DNA of 59,149 nucleotides from an uncultured Chthoniobacterales bacterium (GCA_902805675.1 CADCTA010000036.1:1-59149), one strand, 5' to 3'; shown: positions 1-9,987, counted from the first letter of the stretch. Numbers and translations: made by a program. The notes: generated from the letters alone by a model not told the origin.

Positions 1-138
1 AGTGACGCCTTCCGTCTGGTCCAGCAGCGCCATCAGGAAGTGTTCGTTCGCGATTTCCTGATGGTTGTACTGGCCGGCAACCTCCTGCGCCGCCTGGAGC
101 GCCTCCTGCATTTTCTGGGTAAACTTGTCGACTCGCAT
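1..138 (-). CDS. clpB: ClpB disaggregase, N-terminal fragment (cut by window edge)
   Basis: Reading leftwards from the ATG at 138, the first 46 residues are MRVDKFTQKMQEALQAAQEV followed by a segment containing NHQEIANEHFLMALL. This is the start of the Clp-N repeat domain of the Hsp100 chaperone ClpB, a hexameric AAA+ disaggregase that works with DnaK/DnaJ/GrpE in the cytoplasm. ClpB is usually about 860 residues, so the two AAA+ modules and middle domain lie outside the window. The start is well supported because ClpB proteins begin this way and no in-frame upstream start is needed. No strong Shine-Dalgarno is seen. ClpC/ClpA have a related N-domain, but the RVDKFTQK opening favours ClpB. 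Confidence 0.85.
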   Translation of the reverse strand, partial: MRVDKFTQKMQEALQAAQEVAGQYNHQEIANEHFLMALLDQTEGVT

Positions 139-313
139 AGCTTCGCTTCAGGAGACAAATCGCCCCTCGCTCGCGTTCAAGTTCTCGCGTAAACCGAGAA
201 ATGGCAGTCGCGTCACGTCACAACGGCACAGACTGCGGCTCTGCAGCGCTTCGGGTGAGGAGTCTCGTCTCGCTTCGAAGCGCGGACGCAGTTAACTACT
301 CCGCTTAGCTGCT

Positions 314-1909
314 TTGAGGAGACTTCTCACCTACGCCAACGGCAACCGCACACCTCTTGCGCTTCTCGCCCTCGGATTGGTCGTGATTGCCTTATACGCG
401 CGGACGATCGGTGGATACTTCCTGGCGGACGACTTCGCGAACGTCGTCGCAGGCAGCACGTTTCCGCTCTGGCGCTGGCCATTGTTATTCTTCCGCGATC
501 TCTCGGAAGGGGCTTGGGGCGTCTCGCTCGACCTGCTGCGACCGCTCGCGGTGCTCGCCGGCATCATCCAGTGCCGCCTGTTCCTGGCCGATGCGACTGG
601 CTACCGCGTCGTCAGTCTGGCGCTGCACATCATCAATGTCTGGCTGCTATTCGCCGTCGTCCGCAGTTCGTTCGGCCGCAGCATCTTCGCCGCCTTCACG
701 GCTGCGCTGCTGTTTGCTGTTCATCCGATTCACGCAGAGACCGTCGCCTGGATCGCCGGCCAATCGGACTTGCTCCCGACCGCGCTGTTTCTCGGAGCAC
801 TGCTGAGTTTCATCCGCTTTCGCCGGAATGGCTCATGGCGCGAGGTGATCGTGCTCTTTGGCCTCGCGCTTTGCGCGGTGTTCACGAAAGAGAACACGGT
901 CGTGTTGCCGCTCCTCATGTTCGCCTACGATGCGCTCCACTTCCGGCGGCGGCGTTCGGATCAAATACCGCGACCTAAACTTCACCTCCTGCTTCCCTAC
1001 TTCGGGATTCTGCTGGTCCTCGTCGCGTACTTCACTTGCCGGCGCATCGCATTTGGCGGCGCGGCCGGAGTCCCGGTCGCCGCAGCATCTTTGCTGACCC
1101 TATGGCAGACGCTGGCAACGAAGTACCTCGAGTACTCGTCGTACCTTCTGTGGCGCCCCGCGCTGCTCTGGCCCGCAGCACTCCTCGTCATCGCCGCGGC
1201 TGTCGTGGCGATCAAGGCTCGGCAGTGGGAAGCGCTCCGAAGCATCACTTTCTTCGGTCCGCTGTGGTTCGTCTTAACGACGGCTCCGTTTCTCTTCACC
1301 TTCAATTATCCGAGGCACATGTACGTCGTGGCAGCCGGACTGTGTGCGCTGATTGCCGCGACTATGGGCGTTCTCGTTCCGGCGCGATACTGGTTGGTTC
1401 GTGCGACCCTCGTCACCCTGCTGACGTGTAGTTGCGTGGCTGCGAACGTGCCGGCCGTAAATCGCTGGGTCGAGACCGGGATCATCTCGAAGAATATGCA
1501 CCGCACGATTCGGCGGCTGGCGACGAAGCCACCAGGCAGCGTGCTCATTCTTGATCTGCCCGGGGCCATTCGCGACGCCCACCTGTTCCATTGGAGCTCT
1601 CCATTTCTTCTGCGCGAGCCGTTTTGCTCGCCTCCTTTAACGGTGCGCTTCCTCGTGCTCGAGGCGCCGCCGTCCTACTACAACGACTGGTTCTGGCCAC
1701 AGCACAGCGCGATCGACCAGATCGCGAAGATCGACTTGGCCACGCCGGCTTATCTCGTGGTTTACGACGAACACCGAGGTGGGCGGCACCAGAAACTCGA
1801 TGCCACTAAACTCCGCGATGCTGCCGCTCGCCTGCGTCTTCGGTTGAGCAGCAACCCCGAAATGCCGCTGCGGTTGCACTGGCGGGAGTTCATCGACAGC
1901 GCTCGGTGA
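314..1909 (+). CDS. Polytopic membrane protein, GT-C glycosyltransferase-like (TMTC/PMT-like)
   Basis: A 531-residue protein with about ten hydrophobic segments. The early extracytoplasmic loop carries LADDF (near residues 38-42), the acidic pair expected in GT-C enzymes. FAVHPIHAETVAWIAGQSDL follows, then FTKENTVVLPLL, all typical of the TMTC/protein O-mannosyltransferase-like family that uses polyprenyl-phosphate sugars at the membrane. The TPR tail found in many relatives is absent; the last 130 residues look soluble. The only plausible early start is TTG at 314; the first in-frame ATG is near residue 202, inside the conserved part. Sugar and acceptor cannot be read from sequence. The gene stands alone, divergent from clpB. 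Confidence 0.6.
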   Translation: MRRLLTYANGNRTPLALLALGLVVIALYARTIGGYFLADDFANVVAGSTFPLWRWPLLFFRDLSEGAWGVSLDLLRPLAVLAGIIQCRLFLADATGYRVVSLALHIINVWLLFAVVRSSFGRSIFAAFTAALLFAVHPIHAETVAWIAGQSDLLPTALFLGALLSFIRFRRNGSWREVIVLFGLALCAVFTKENTVVLPLLMFAYDALHFRRRRSDQIPRPKLHLLLPYFGILLVLVAYFTCRRIAFGGAAGVPVAAASLLTLWQTLATKYLEYSSYLLWRPALLWPAALLVIAAAVVAIKARQWEALRSITFFGPLWFVLTTAPFLFTFNYPRHMYVVAAGLCALIAATMGVLVPARYWLVRATLVTLLTCSCVAANVPAVNRWVETGIISKNMHRTIRRLATKPPGSVLILDLPGAIRDAHLFHWSSPFLLREPFCSPPLTVRFLVLEAPPSYYNDWFWPQHSAIDQIAKIDLATPAYLVVYDEHRGGRHQKLDATKLRDAAARLRLRLSSNPEMPLRLHWREFIDSAR

Positions 1910-1924
1910 CAGAAGCCGTGTTCC

Positions 1925-2367
1925 GGGCTGAGGCGGTTCGCGGAAGATCGATTCAAGTCTGGTGGCTCTACGTCGATCCTGCAGCTGTTCCGCCGGCGTG
2001 ATCACGGTTGTGCGCGCGCGCCCTCGTCGGCGTCTACGGTGTGAAGGCGTGTTCCGTCGCGCGCCGGACTCGCGAGATCGGCATCCGGATGGCGCTTGGT
2101 GCGCAGCCGCAACGCATACAGTAGATGATCGTTCCGCGAGGGCTCCTTCATGCTCGCTGCCGGCGGGGGCCGGGATTTGTCTGCTGCTCGCGCGCGGGAA
2201 CCGGCAAACTGCTCTCGGGGATGTTGTATGAAGTCGGCGCCGTCGATCCGATTGCATTCCTCTCCGCGCCTCTTCTGCTCGGAATCGCAACGCTGATCGC
2301 CACCTGGCTCCCAGCGCGCCGCGCAACACGCATCAGCCCATGGGCACGATGCGGATGGAGTAGCGCT
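1925..2367 (+). pseudogene. Decayed C-terminal remnant of an ADOP/MacB-like permease
   Basis: Between two intact genes the DNA still encodes, in broken frames, the C-terminus of the permeases found at 54308-59149. One frame gives [20 protein letters not shown], then MALGAQ, then an in-frame TAG near 2122. After a frame change it continues as REGSFMLAAG, and after another as MLYEVGAVDPIAFLSAPLLL and TWLPARRATRISP. The intact genes read [20 protein letters not shown] and LPARRATRISPM at the same places. Only about the last 130 residues of an 800-850 residue protein are left, so this is a relic. The left edge is approximate. Confidence 0.75.
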
Positions 2368-2508
2368 CCCGCCCCCGTTCCAGCAGATCCGCGGGACGAG
2401 TTCACGCGCACAGCGTCCGCCGTTTAGTTGTGACCGGCGCGGCAATCATGCAGCATGTCCGCGGCGTGGCCCGGGGATCCGGCCGCGCTGTTCGTAGCAC
2501 TCGTCACG

Positions 2509-3075
2509 ATGATCATAGCGTTTCACAAGCCGTTCGGTGTGCTGTCACAGTTCACGGCGGACGGCTCGAAGCACCGCACGCTGGCCGACTTCGGTTTTCC
2601 AGAAGGCGTTTACCCGATCGGGCGGCTGGACGCCGAAAGCGAAGGGCTCTTGCTCCTGAGCGACGAGCCAGATCTCAATGCGCGTCTGCTTCGTCCGGAG
2701 AATGCGCACGTCCGCACCTATTGGGCGCAGGTCGAGCGAACACCGAATCCTGCGGCGCTGCAGCAGCTAAAGGCTGGCGTGACGCTCGGCGGCCGGCGCA
2801 CGCTGCCCTGCCGTGCTTTCCTGCTCGATCCGCAACCGGACATTCCGCCGCGCGATCCGCCGATCCGGTTCCGCAAGAACGTGGCGGATGTGTGGATGGG
2901 CCTGGAGTTGATCGAGGGGAAAAACCATCAGGTACGGCGGATGACGGCTGCCGTCGGGCACCCCACCCTGCGATTGATTCGGGTGCAAATCGGAGGGTTG
3001 CAGCTCGGCGCGCTGGTTGCCGGGCAACAGCGTGTGCTCACGCCAGCTGACTGCCGGAGCCTATTCCGGCTCTGA
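2509..3075 (+). CDS. rluE: Pseudouridine synthase, RluE/RsuA family
   Basis: A 188-residue RsuA/RluB/E/F-type pseudouridine synthase, which isomerises uridine in ribosomal RNA. It opens with FHKPFGVLSQF (the conserved KP.G motif). The catalytic loop is PIGRLDAESEGLLLLSDE, with nucleophile Asp41. It ends with KNHQVRRMTAAVGHPTLRLIR. No N-terminal S4 domain is present, and that fits RluE, which modifies one uridine of 23S rRNA. The ATG at 2509 is chosen because homology begins at MIIAFHKPF; the longer frame from 2455 adds 18 unrelated residues. Family certain; exact target uridine inferred from overall resemblance. Confidence 0.85.
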   Translation: MIIAFHKPFGVLSQFTADGSKHRTLADFGFPEGVYPIGRLDAESEGLLLLSDEPDLNARLLRPENAHVRTYWAQVERTPNPAALQQLKAGVTLGGRRTLPCRAFLLDPQPDIPPRDPPIRFRKNVADVWMGLELIEGKNHQVRRMTAAVGHPTLRLIRVQIGGLQLGALVAGQQRVLTPADCRSLFRL

Positions 3076-3151
3076 ATTCGGCGCGACTCGCCGGGCGACG
3101 TCGTCCGGGTCCTTGGAGGTCCGAAGCGCTGCGCATTTGCGAATCATCTTC

Positions 3152-5596
3152 ATGGAAAAGAAAACCCCCTCGGAATCCGCCTTTTTCAACCTGCGGGCCC
3201 TGATCGGCTGCGCATTTATTTGCGCCGCCAGTTTCCTGGCCTTCTTCAGCGTCGCAGCGACCGGCGACTGGCGCGACAAGGTGGACGCGAGGGTGTTAGC
3301 AGCTGTGGCGTCCGGCGAGAGCGAGTTCCTCATCTACATGAAGGAACAGGCGGACCTCAGCGGCTCGGCTGCAATGGGCACTAAAGAAGCGAAGGGACAC
3401 TACGTCTACGAGCGGCTGACCGCGACCGCTCAGAACACGCAGGGAGGTGTGAAGCAGCTGTTGAATCAGCTCGGCGTGCAGTTCAACGCCTTCTGGGTTT
3501 CAAACACGATTTACACGCGGGGCAACCTCGCCGTCGTGCAGGCAGTCGCCTCGCTTCCTGAGGTCGCCGCCGTTTATCCCGTGGGCAAAGGTCAGCTGCA
3601 ATTGCCGCCGAATGACCCGGCCGCTTCGGGTGCTATCGACAGCAACTCCGTGCCGCCGGGCGAAGAAAAGACGGTAGTCTCTGGGCAGGGCGTGACTCAA
3701 GTCGGCGCGCCGCAAGTCTGGGCGATGGGCATCCGTGGGCAGGGCGCAGTAGTCGCGGGCGCGGACACCGGCGTGCGGTTTACACATGAGGTGCTGCGCA
3801 GGCAGTATCGCGGCTGGGGTGGCTCGGCCGAGACCTCGACGCACGATTATAACTGGCACGACGCGATTCATATCCCGAACTGGCCACCGGAGCCTGCGAA
3901 TCCTTGCACGCCCGGCGGCCCGACTGGCGCCGGCCAGCCGAACCCGGTGCCGTGCGATGACGACGAAAATCTCGGCGGCGGCCATGGCTCGCACACCGTG
4001 GGCACGATGGTGGGCGACAACGGCGCGGGCGAGCAGGTCGGCATGGCGCCAGACGCGAAGTGGATCGCCTGCCGTAATCTCAGCAACGGCGTCGGCATCA
4101 TTCCGACCTATCTCGAGTGCATGCAGTTCTTCATCGCCCCTACGAAGATCAACGGCACCAGTCCCGACCCGTCCAAAGCACCGCACATCATCAACAATTC
4201 CTGGGGTTGCGTGGAGGGATGCCCTCCGGAGCCGAACCCGCTCCGCGATTCTCTGAAAGCCAGCCGCGCCGCTGGTATCTTCTATGCCGTCTCGGCCGGG
4301 AACGACGGCGGGCGCAATGGCGCGGTGGCTTGCGGGTCGATCCAGTTTCCGCTCGCGCGCTATCCAGAGAGCTTCACTGTCGGCTCGAACCTCCACACGA
4401 AAAACAATCAACCCTCTGAGGAGATCTCACCTTTCAGCAGCCGCGGACCCTCCGCAGCGGATCCCGAAAGGCCGGGTTCGCCCCTTTATCGGAAGCCGGA
4501 CATCAGCGCGCCCGGTTCGATCATTCGTTCCGCACAGCGAGCGAGCGATAACGCATACGCCAACCTCAGCGGCACCAGCATGGCAGGACCGCACGTCGCT
4601 GGTCTTGCGGCGTTGATCATCTCGGCAAATCCCGCGCTCGCCGGCAATGTGGATCGGATCGAGGAAATCATCGAGCAGAGCGCCGTCAAGAAGACAACGG
4701 CCGAAGCTTGCGGCGGCGACTCGGCCACCCAGGTGCCGAATAACACGTTCGGGTGGGGCCGGATCGACGCCGTAGCCGCCGTCAAGCTGGCGCTGGGCGA
4801 CTTACCGGCGCCTGCGCAATTACTCAATATCTCCACCCGGGCGCGTGTGCAGGCCGGCGACAATGCCCTCTTCGGCGGGTTCATCATCAATGGAACTGAG
4901 CCGAAACAGGTGCTCCTGCGGGCGATCGGACCCTCGGTCCAATCCGGCGGCATTCCCGTGGAGGGACGCATGACAGATCCGACGCTGGAGCTGTACGACG
5001 GCAGCGGCGCGCTCATCACGACGAACGACAACTGGAAGGATTCACCGGACCGCCCGGGGATTGAGGCGACTGGCATCCCGCCGACTGATGACCGTGAGTC
5101 GGCAATCGTGCGCACACTTCCTCCGGGGTCGTACACGGCAATCGTGCGCGGGAAGAATGACAGCACCGGCATCGCGCTCGTCGAAGTGTATGACCGCGGC
5201 CTGGCCGCTCAGTCCGTCCTGGCCAACATCAGCTCGCGTTCGTTCGTCGACGCTAATGCTAACGTGATGATCGGCGGATTCATCGCCGGCAACTTGCCCG
5301 GCAACACGAAGGTCCTCGTCCGCGCGATCGGCCCATCGATGGGCAATCAGCTCGCGAACACGCTGCAGGATCCGACGCTATCGGTGCACGACTCGAACGG
5401 CACCGCCATCGCGAGCAACGACAATTGGCGGGATTCCTCGCAGCAATCTGAGATCCAGGCGACCGGCATTCCGCCGAGTGACGACCGCGAAGCGGCTGTG
5501 CTGGCGACAGTGGCGCCCGCCGGCTACACCGCGATCGTGCGGGGGAACAACGATACAGTGGGCGTTGGCGCGGTCGAGATTTACAACATCAGGTAG
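3152..5596 (+). CDS. Secreted subtilisin-like (S8) serine protease with two C-terminal modules
   Basis: An 814-residue exported protease. The N-terminus has a hydrophobic segment (about residues 16-36, ALIGCAFICAASFLAFFSVA) acting as signal peptide, then a propeptide-like stretch. The catalytic triad is visible: Asp205 in VVAGADTGVR, His278 in GGGHGSHTVG, Ser476 in NLSGTSMAGPHVAG; the oxyanion Asn lies in INNSWG. After the S8 domain come two copies of a module of about 115-130 residues, starting near 556 (LLNISTRARV) and 688 (VLANISSRSF). Each has an RAIGPS core and ends VEVYD or VEIYN. The same module ends the DUF4394 proteins at 42179 and 43690. Start at ATG 3152 rather than 3017, because the signal peptide follows it. 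Confidence 0.85.
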   Translation: MEKKTPSESAFFNLRALIGCAFICAASFLAFFSVAATGDWRDKVDARVLAAVASGESEFLIYMKEQADLSGSAAMGTKEAKGHYVYERLTATAQNTQGGVKQLLNQLGVQFNAFWVSNTIYTRGNLAVVQAVASLPEVAAVYPVGKGQLQLPPNDPAASGAIDSNSVPPGEEKTVVSGQGVTQVGAPQVWAMGIRGQGAVVAGADTGVRFTHEVLRRQYRGWGGSAETSTHDYNWHDAIHIPNWPPEPANPCTPGGPTGAGQPNPVPCDDDENLGGGHGSHTVGTMVGDNGAGEQVGMAPDAKWIACRNLSNGVGIIPTYLECMQFFIAPTKINGTSPDPSKAPHIINNSWGCVEGCPPEPNPLRDSLKASRAAGIFYAVSAGNDGGRNGAVACGSIQFPLARYPESFTVGSNLHTKNNQPSEEISPFSSRGPSAADPERPGSPLYRKPDISAPGSIIRSAQRASDNAYANLSGTSMAGPHVAGLAALIISANPALAGNVDRIEEIIEQSAVKKTTAEACGGDSATQVPNNTFGWGRIDAVAAVKLALGDLPAPAQLLNISTRARVQAGDNALFGGFIINGTEPKQVLLRAIGPSVQSGGIPVEGRMTDPTLELYDGSGALITTNDNWKDSPDRPGIEATGIPPTDDRESAIVRTLPPGSYTAIVRGKNDSTGIALVEVYDRGLAAQSVLANISSRSFVDANANVMIGGFIAGNLPGNTKVLVRAIGPSMGNQLANTLQDPTLSVHDSNGTAIASNDNWRDSSQQSEIQATGIPPSDDREAAVLATVAPAGYTAIVRGNNDTVGVGAVEIYNIR

Positions 5597-5620
5597 CTGA
5601 GCCGCCGGGGCGGCGGCCGG

Positions 5621-6178
5621 TCACAACGGCCGCACGACCCGGCAGGGATTCCCGACCGCGAGGACGTTCGGCGGCAGGTCGCGTGTGACGACGCTGCCGG
5701 CGCCGACGACGGTGTTCTCGCCGATCGTGACGCCGGGGCATACGATCGCGCAGCCGCCGAGCCAGACGCCGTCGCCGATCGAGACGGGCCATGCCTGTTC
5801 GAGATATGCGCGGCGTTGCTGCGCATCGAGCGGGTGCGTGGCGGTGTAGATGTGCACGCCGGGCGCGATCTGCACCTCGTCGCCAATCGTGATCCGATTG
5901 CAGTCGAGGAACACGGAGTCGTAGTTCACGAACGTGCGCTCGCCGATGCTGATGTTGAAGCCGTAGTCGCAGCGGAGGTTCGGCTTGAGAACAGTGCCGC
6001 TGCCGAAGCGGGCGAACAGCTCGTTGAGGATAGTGCGGCGCTCATCGGTTGCGTCGGGCGCGGTCGTGTTGAAACGCGCGGTCAGCCGCTTTGCTCGCAG
6101 GCGAGCTTGGGTGAGCTCAGGGTCATCTGAAACGTAGAGCTCGCCCGCGAGCATCTTCGATTTCTGCCCCTCAGACAT
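5621..6178 (-). CDS. maa: Maltose/galactoside O-acetyltransferase-like (hexapeptide repeat)
   Basis: A 185-residue cytoplasmic acetyl-CoA-dependent acetyltransferase of the Maa/LacA/NodL group. It begins with the typical helical N-terminus (KSKMLAGELYVSDDPEL). Then come LbetaH hexapeptide repeats (IGERTFVNYD, ITIGDEVQIAP, VSIGDGVWLGGCAIVCPGVT, IGENTVVGAGSVV). The catalytic His is in the YTATHPLD motif. Length and order match full family members. The substrate is uncertain: Maa, LacA and NodL are close, and genome annotation usually calls this form maltose O-acetyltransferase. It is convergent with the upstream subtilase (24 bases between stops), so probably its own transcript. Confidence 0.8.
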   Translation of the reverse strand: MSEGQKSKMLAGELYVSDDPELTQARLRAKRLTARFNTTAPDATDERRTILNELFARFGSGTVLKPNLRCDYGFNISIGERTFVNYDSVFLDCNRITIGDEVQIAPGVHIYTATHPLDAQQRRAYLEQAWPVSIGDGVWLGGCAIVCPGVTIGENTVVGAGSVVTRDLPPNVLAVGNPCRVVRPL

Positions 6179-6532
6179 TCAGCAGGGTACACGGCGAGCG
6201 GCGGCGCTCAACGCGGCTCGCAGCCGCTACGCGCCGTACGCCGACTTCGCCGGGATTTACACGTCACCGGCAAAACAACCCGGCCAAGAAGCTTTCCTGA
6301 AAACTTCGCCGTGCCATTCCCGTATAGGCTTTGCAGAAGAAGATGATTTTGGAGCAACACACCCCGAGGCAGCCTGCACGAGGCGGCTTGCGTCAATCGC
6401 ACATTGTGATCACGCCCGATCGCGCGATCATTTCGACCACGGCCACAGCCAAGGCTCCGGTGAACGACTGCGCTTTCCAGTGGTCTAAAAGCGCCAATAT
6501 TGGCATCTTTCCCGCCTACGCAGTCCCCAGCA
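6179..6532. other. Intergenic region upstream of macA-like operon
   Basis: About 350 bases between two divergent genes. Open frames here have unlikely composition and no recognisable domain. The region should hold the promoters of maa (leftward) and the efflux operon (rightward). I see no convincing -35/-10 pair or operator, only an AT-richer patch around 6480-6510. Confidence 0.4.
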
Positions 6533-7894
6533 ATGCATCAAACAGTCCCTACGCCCGGTAGCGCCGTCGCGCCGCCGAAGAAACGTCGACCGCGCCGCAA
6601 GCGCTACATCATTGGCGGTGCGATCGCCTTGCTGCTGCTCTGGCTCGGCGTGTCAATGGTGCTCGGGAAGCGCGAGAAGCCCATCCCGGTCACGACGGAT
6701 AAAGCCGTGCGCAAGACGATCATCCAGACGGTGTCCGCGACCGGCAAAGTGCAGCCGGAGATCGAGGTGAAGATTTCTCCCGAGGTCGCCGGCGAGATCA
6801 CCGAGCTCCCTGTTGTCGACGGACAGGCGGTGAAAAAGGGCGAGCTGTTGCTGAGGATCAAACCGGACTCGTACAAGGCGCAACTGGAGGCGCAGCTCGC
6901 GGCAATCAGCGGGGCGAAGTCGACCAGCACGCAGCTCAGAGCGGCGGCCGCCAAGACCGAACAGGACTTGCGGCGCTCGCAGGATCTCTACTCGAAGAAA
7001 ATGATCTCCGAGTCGGAGTTCATGGCTGCGAAGACTGCCCACGACGTCGCCACGTCTACATTTGAGAGCTCGCTGCACGATATCGAGCGGGCCGAAGCGG
7101 CCTCGACCCAGGCGCGTGATCAGCTTTCTAAGACGACGATCTACTCGCCCATGGATGGCATCGTGACGTTGCTAAACAGCAAGATTGGCGAGCGCGTTGT
7201 GGCGACGAACCAATTCGCCGGCACGGAGGTGATGCGCGTAGCGGATCTCAGCCGCATGGAAGCGCGTGTCGATGTAAATGAGAACGACGTCGTCACGGTG
7301 AAGGTCGGTGACAAAGCCGATATCAAGATCGACGCCTACGGAGATCGCAAGTTCAACGGCGTGGTTGCACAAATCGCCAATACCGGCAAAACAACCGGCA
7401 CCGGAACGCAGGAGGAGGTCACGAACTTCGAGGTCAAGGTGCGGATGGAGAATCCCGAGGTGCAACTACGCCCCGGCCTGAGCTGCAATGCCGACATCCA
7501 GACGAACATGGTGACGGACGTCGTTGCCGTGCCGATGCAGAGCGTCACGATTCGCACCGCCGACAGCAAACTAAGCCCTGAGGAAATCGAGAAGCGCAAG
7601 ACTCGGCAAAGCGCGCGCGACAAAGGCGACGGGCAGCCCGAAGTCACGAACGAGCGGCAGGAACGCGCCGCAGAGCGTGAAGAGCGCGAGAAGCTGCTCA
7701 AAGTCGTGTTCCTGAAAAGCGGTGGCGAGGCGAAGATGGTGCCGGTCACCACTGGGATCGCGGACGACACTCTTATGGAGATCAAAAGCGGCGTGCAGCC
7801 AGGCGACGAAGTCATCTCGGGTAGCTACAGCGCGATCAGCCGAAAGCTGAAAGACGGCGCGAAGGTCGAGTTCGAGAAGGAAGAGAAGGACTAG
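6533..7894 (+). CDS. macA: MacA/HlyD-family periplasmic adaptor of an ABC efflux system
   Basis: A 453-residue membrane-fusion protein. A basic cytoplasmic start (KKRRPRRKR) precedes one transmembrane helix (about residues 25-42). Then come a biotinyl-lipoyl-like half motif (VSPEVAGEI with [15 protein letters not shown]), a long alpha-hairpin, the second lipoyl half (IYSPMDGIV) and beta-barrel and membrane-proximal domains. A charged insert (about residues 350-400, rich in E, R and K) precedes the last domain. MacA-type adaptors link an inner-membrane MacB transporter to a TolC-like channel. ATG 6533 is preferred to TTG 6500. The ATPase and two permeases follow on the same strand; no TolC homologue is in the window. 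Confidence 0.85.
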   Translation: MHQTVPTPGSAVAPPKKRRPRRKRYIIGGAIALLLLWLGVSMVLGKREKPIPVTTDKAVRKTIIQTVSATGKVQPEIEVKISPEVAGEITELPVVDGQAVKKGELLLRIKPDSYKAQLEAQLAAISGAKSTSTQLRAAAAKTEQDLRRSQDLYSKKMISESEFMAAKTAHDVATSTFESSLHDIERAEAASTQARDQLSKTTIYSPMDGIVTLLNSKIGERVVATNQFAGTEVMRVADLSRMEARVDVNENDVVTVKVGDKADIKIDAYGDRKFNGVVAQIANTGKTTGTGTQEEVTNFEVKVRMENPEVQLRPGLSCNADIQTNMVTDVVAVPMQSVTIRTADSKLSPEEIEKRKTRQSARDKGDGQPEVTNERQERAAEREEREKLLKVVFLKSGGEAKMVPVTTGIADDTLMEIKSGVQPGDEVISGSYSAISRKLKDGAKVEFEKEEKD

Positions 7895-7970
7895 CGCGCC
7901 GCCGCGGCTACGGGAGGCACGCGGCTTCGATTATATGCTATCCGGCGACACGATCCGGCCGTACGGCCCG

Positions 7971-8681
7971 ATGGTCATCGATATCGAGAACATCACGAGG
8001 CACTACGTGATGGGCGAGGAAACCGTGCACGCGCTGCGTGGCGTCACCTTGCAGATCCATCGCAACGAATACCTAGCCATCATGGGCCCCAGCGGCAGCG
8101 GGAAATCCACTTTGATGAACATGCTCGGCTGCCTCGATACGCCGAGCTCCGGCCGTTACGAGTTCAATGGCAAGGACGTGTCGGTTATGGATGGCGACGA
8201 GCTGGCGGACATTCGTAACCGCGAGATCGGCTTCGTCTTCCAGACGTTCAATCTGCTCCCCCGCTCCACCAGCCTGAAAAACGTCGAGCTGCCGCTCATC
8301 TATGCAGGCATCGATCCGCAGACGCGGGAAGAGCGGGCGGCGCAGGCTTTACGCGACGTCGGCCTCGGCGAGCGTCTTCACCATAAGCCTAACGAGCTCT
8401 CCGGTGGCCAACGGCAGCGGGTCGCCATCGCGCGCGCCCTGGTCAATAATCCGTCGATCATCCTCGCTGACGAGCCGACCGGAAATCTCGACTCGCGGAC
8501 AGGTGAGGAGATCATGGCGCTGCTGGAAAATTTGTATCAGAGCGGGAACACGATCATCCTCGTGACGCACGAGCCGGATATCGCCAATCACGCGCGGCGC
8601 ACCGTGCACCTGCGCGATGGCGTTGTGGAAAGCGATACGTTCGCGAAGCCGACCGGAGCCGAGGCCCTGGTGCCGGCCTAA
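7971..8681 (+). CDS. macB: ABC transporter ATP-binding protein, MacB/LolD type
   Basis: A complete ATPase of the MacB/LolD/FtsE subgroup. It shows Walker A (GPSGSGKST), the Q-loop ([11 protein letters not shown]), signature ([15 protein letters not shown]), Walker B ([13 protein letters not shown]) and H-loop ([11 protein letters not shown]). It powers the two FtsX-like permeases that follow, coupling ATP hydrolysis to mechanotransmission through the periplasmic adaptor upstream. Homology begins at [12 protein letters not shown], so ATG 7971 is preferred; ATG 7935 would add 12 residues. The gene ends 7 bases before the permease start, and the stop codon lies inside a GCCTAACGA motif. Here ATPase and permease are separate proteins, unlike fused E. 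coli MacB. Confidence 0.9.
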   Translation: MVIDIENITRHYVMGEETVHALRGVTLQIHRNEYLAIMGPSGSGKSTLMNMLGCLDTPSSGRYEFNGKDVSVMDGDELADIRNREIGFVFQTFNLLPRSTSLKNVELPLIYAGIDPQTREERAAQALRDVGLGERLHHKPNELSGGQRQRVAIARALVNNPSIILADEPTGNLDSRTGEEIMALLENLYQSGNTIILVTHEPDIANHARRTVHLRDGVVESDTFAKPTGAEALVPA

Positions 8682-8688
8682 CGACACC

Positions 8689-9939
8689 ATGAAGCGGTTC
8701 ATCTACGAGCTGACCGAGAGCTGGAACATCGCTCTCGCGCAGATGCAGGCGAACAAAACGCGCTCCATGCTGACCGCGCTCGGCGTGATCATCGGCATCC
8801 TCGCAGTCACTCTGATGGGAACGGCAATCACCGGCATCGGGACCGGGTTCGATCGGAGCATGGCGATGCTGGGCGAAGACGTCCTTTACGTCGATCGGCA
8901 GCCATGGATTCGGCCGGAGCGCTGGTGGGAGCTCCGTGGCCGCAAGAAGATCAAGACCGAGTACGCCGAGCATCTTAATCGCCTGATCGCCGCCACGCCC
9001 GACTCGCAGCTAGTCGTCGCGGTGCCTACTTCGAGCGTGATAAAAAGCGTTCGGCGCGCGGACAATCAGGTGAACAACGTCGTCGTCCAGGGCACGAACT
9101 CGGACTTCATTCAGGCCTCGCCGCTCGAGTGTTCAGAAGGCCGCTTCATTAACGAGGTTGAGTCGCGTGGCGGCACCAACGTGGTGGTGGTGGGCCACGA
9201 CATTGTGACTGGGCTGTTCCCCTCCGGCAGCCCGATTAACGAAACGATCCTGATCGGCGGCGAATCCTTCAAGATCATCGGTGTAGCTGCGCGCCAGGGA
9301 ACCTTCCTCGGGCTCTTCAGTTGGGACGCCATGGTGGCCATCCCGTTGCCCGCCTTTCAGAAGTATTTCGGCGCAAACAGCGAATCCGACATCCGCGTGA
9401 AGGTAAAAGACAAGACCAAGCTCGCGCAAGCCAGTGACGAGCTGACCGGCCTGATGAGGCGAGTGAGAGCCCTCGCTCCAGAGAAGAAGAACGACTTCAG
9501 CATCAACGAACAGCAGGCGTTTAAGAGCACGCTGGATCCAGTCAAGAACTCCATCGCCATAGCCGGCCTGTTCATCACCGGCCTGTCGCTCTTCGTTGGC
9601 GCGATCGGCATCATGAACATCACGTTCGTCAGCGTGAAAGAGCGGACGAAGGAGATCGGCACGCGCAAAGCACTGGGCGCGCGACGACGCACGATCTTGC
9701 TTCAGTTTCTGATCGAGTCGACCGCCTTATGTCTGCTGGGCGGCATCATCGGCCTGGTCCTGGCCTACCTGACATGCGCCGCTTTAGGCGCAGCCTTTCC
9801 GTCATTCCCGGTACAAGTCTCGATCCAGCTGGTCATCATCAGCATGTTAGTCTCGATCGCAACGGGCCTCGCTGCTGGCCTGGCGCCTGCGTGGACGGCC
9901 TCACGGCTCGATCCGGCGACGGCGCTTAGATATGAATAG
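8689..9939 (+). CDS. MacB/FtsX-family permease, first of two
   Basis: A 416-residue inner-membrane permease with the four-helix FtsX plan. An N-terminal helix (NKTRSMLTALGVIIGILAVTLMG) is followed by a large periplasmic MacB_PCD domain. Three C-terminal helices follow, with the coupling-helix sequence SVKERTKEIGTRKALGARRRT that contacts the ATPase. It ends ASRLDPATALRYE, the usual MacB-type C-terminus. ATG 8689 is chosen over the upstream frame start 8617, which overlaps the ATPase. With the second permease at 10277 it may form a heterodimer, which is inference. A terminator-like hairpin lies 49 bases after the stop. Confidence 0.88.
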   Translation: MKRFIYELTESWNIALAQMQANKTRSMLTALGVIIGILAVTLMGTAITGIGTGFDRSMAMLGEDVLYVDRQPWIRPERWWELRGRKKIKTEYAEHLNRLIAATPDSQLVVAVPTSSVIKSVRRADNQVNNVVVQGTNSDFIQASPLECSEGRFINEVESRGGTNVVVVGHDIVTGLFPSGSPINETILIGGESFKIIGVAARQGTFLGLFSWDAMVAIPLPAFQKYFGANSESDIRVKVKDKTKLAQASDELTGLMRRVRALAPEKKNDFSINEQQAFKSTLDPVKNSIAIAGLFITGLSLFVGAIGIMNITFVSVKERTKEIGTRKALGARRRTILLQFLIESTALCLLGGIIGLVLAYLTCAALGAAFPSFPVQVSIQLVIISMLVSIATGLAAGLAPAWTASRLDPATALRYE

Positions 9940-9987
9940 GCGGGACTCGACTTTCCGGAGAAACCCGTGCCGCCCGATACTGCAGGC

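Noticed and set aside
2430..3050. Alternative frame over the RluE gene
   Set aside because: Arg-rich shadow frame; the pseudouridine synthase frame carries all motifs.
6331..6561. Short ORF before the macA-like gene
   Set aside because: No ribosome site, no coding-like composition and overlap with the real macA start.
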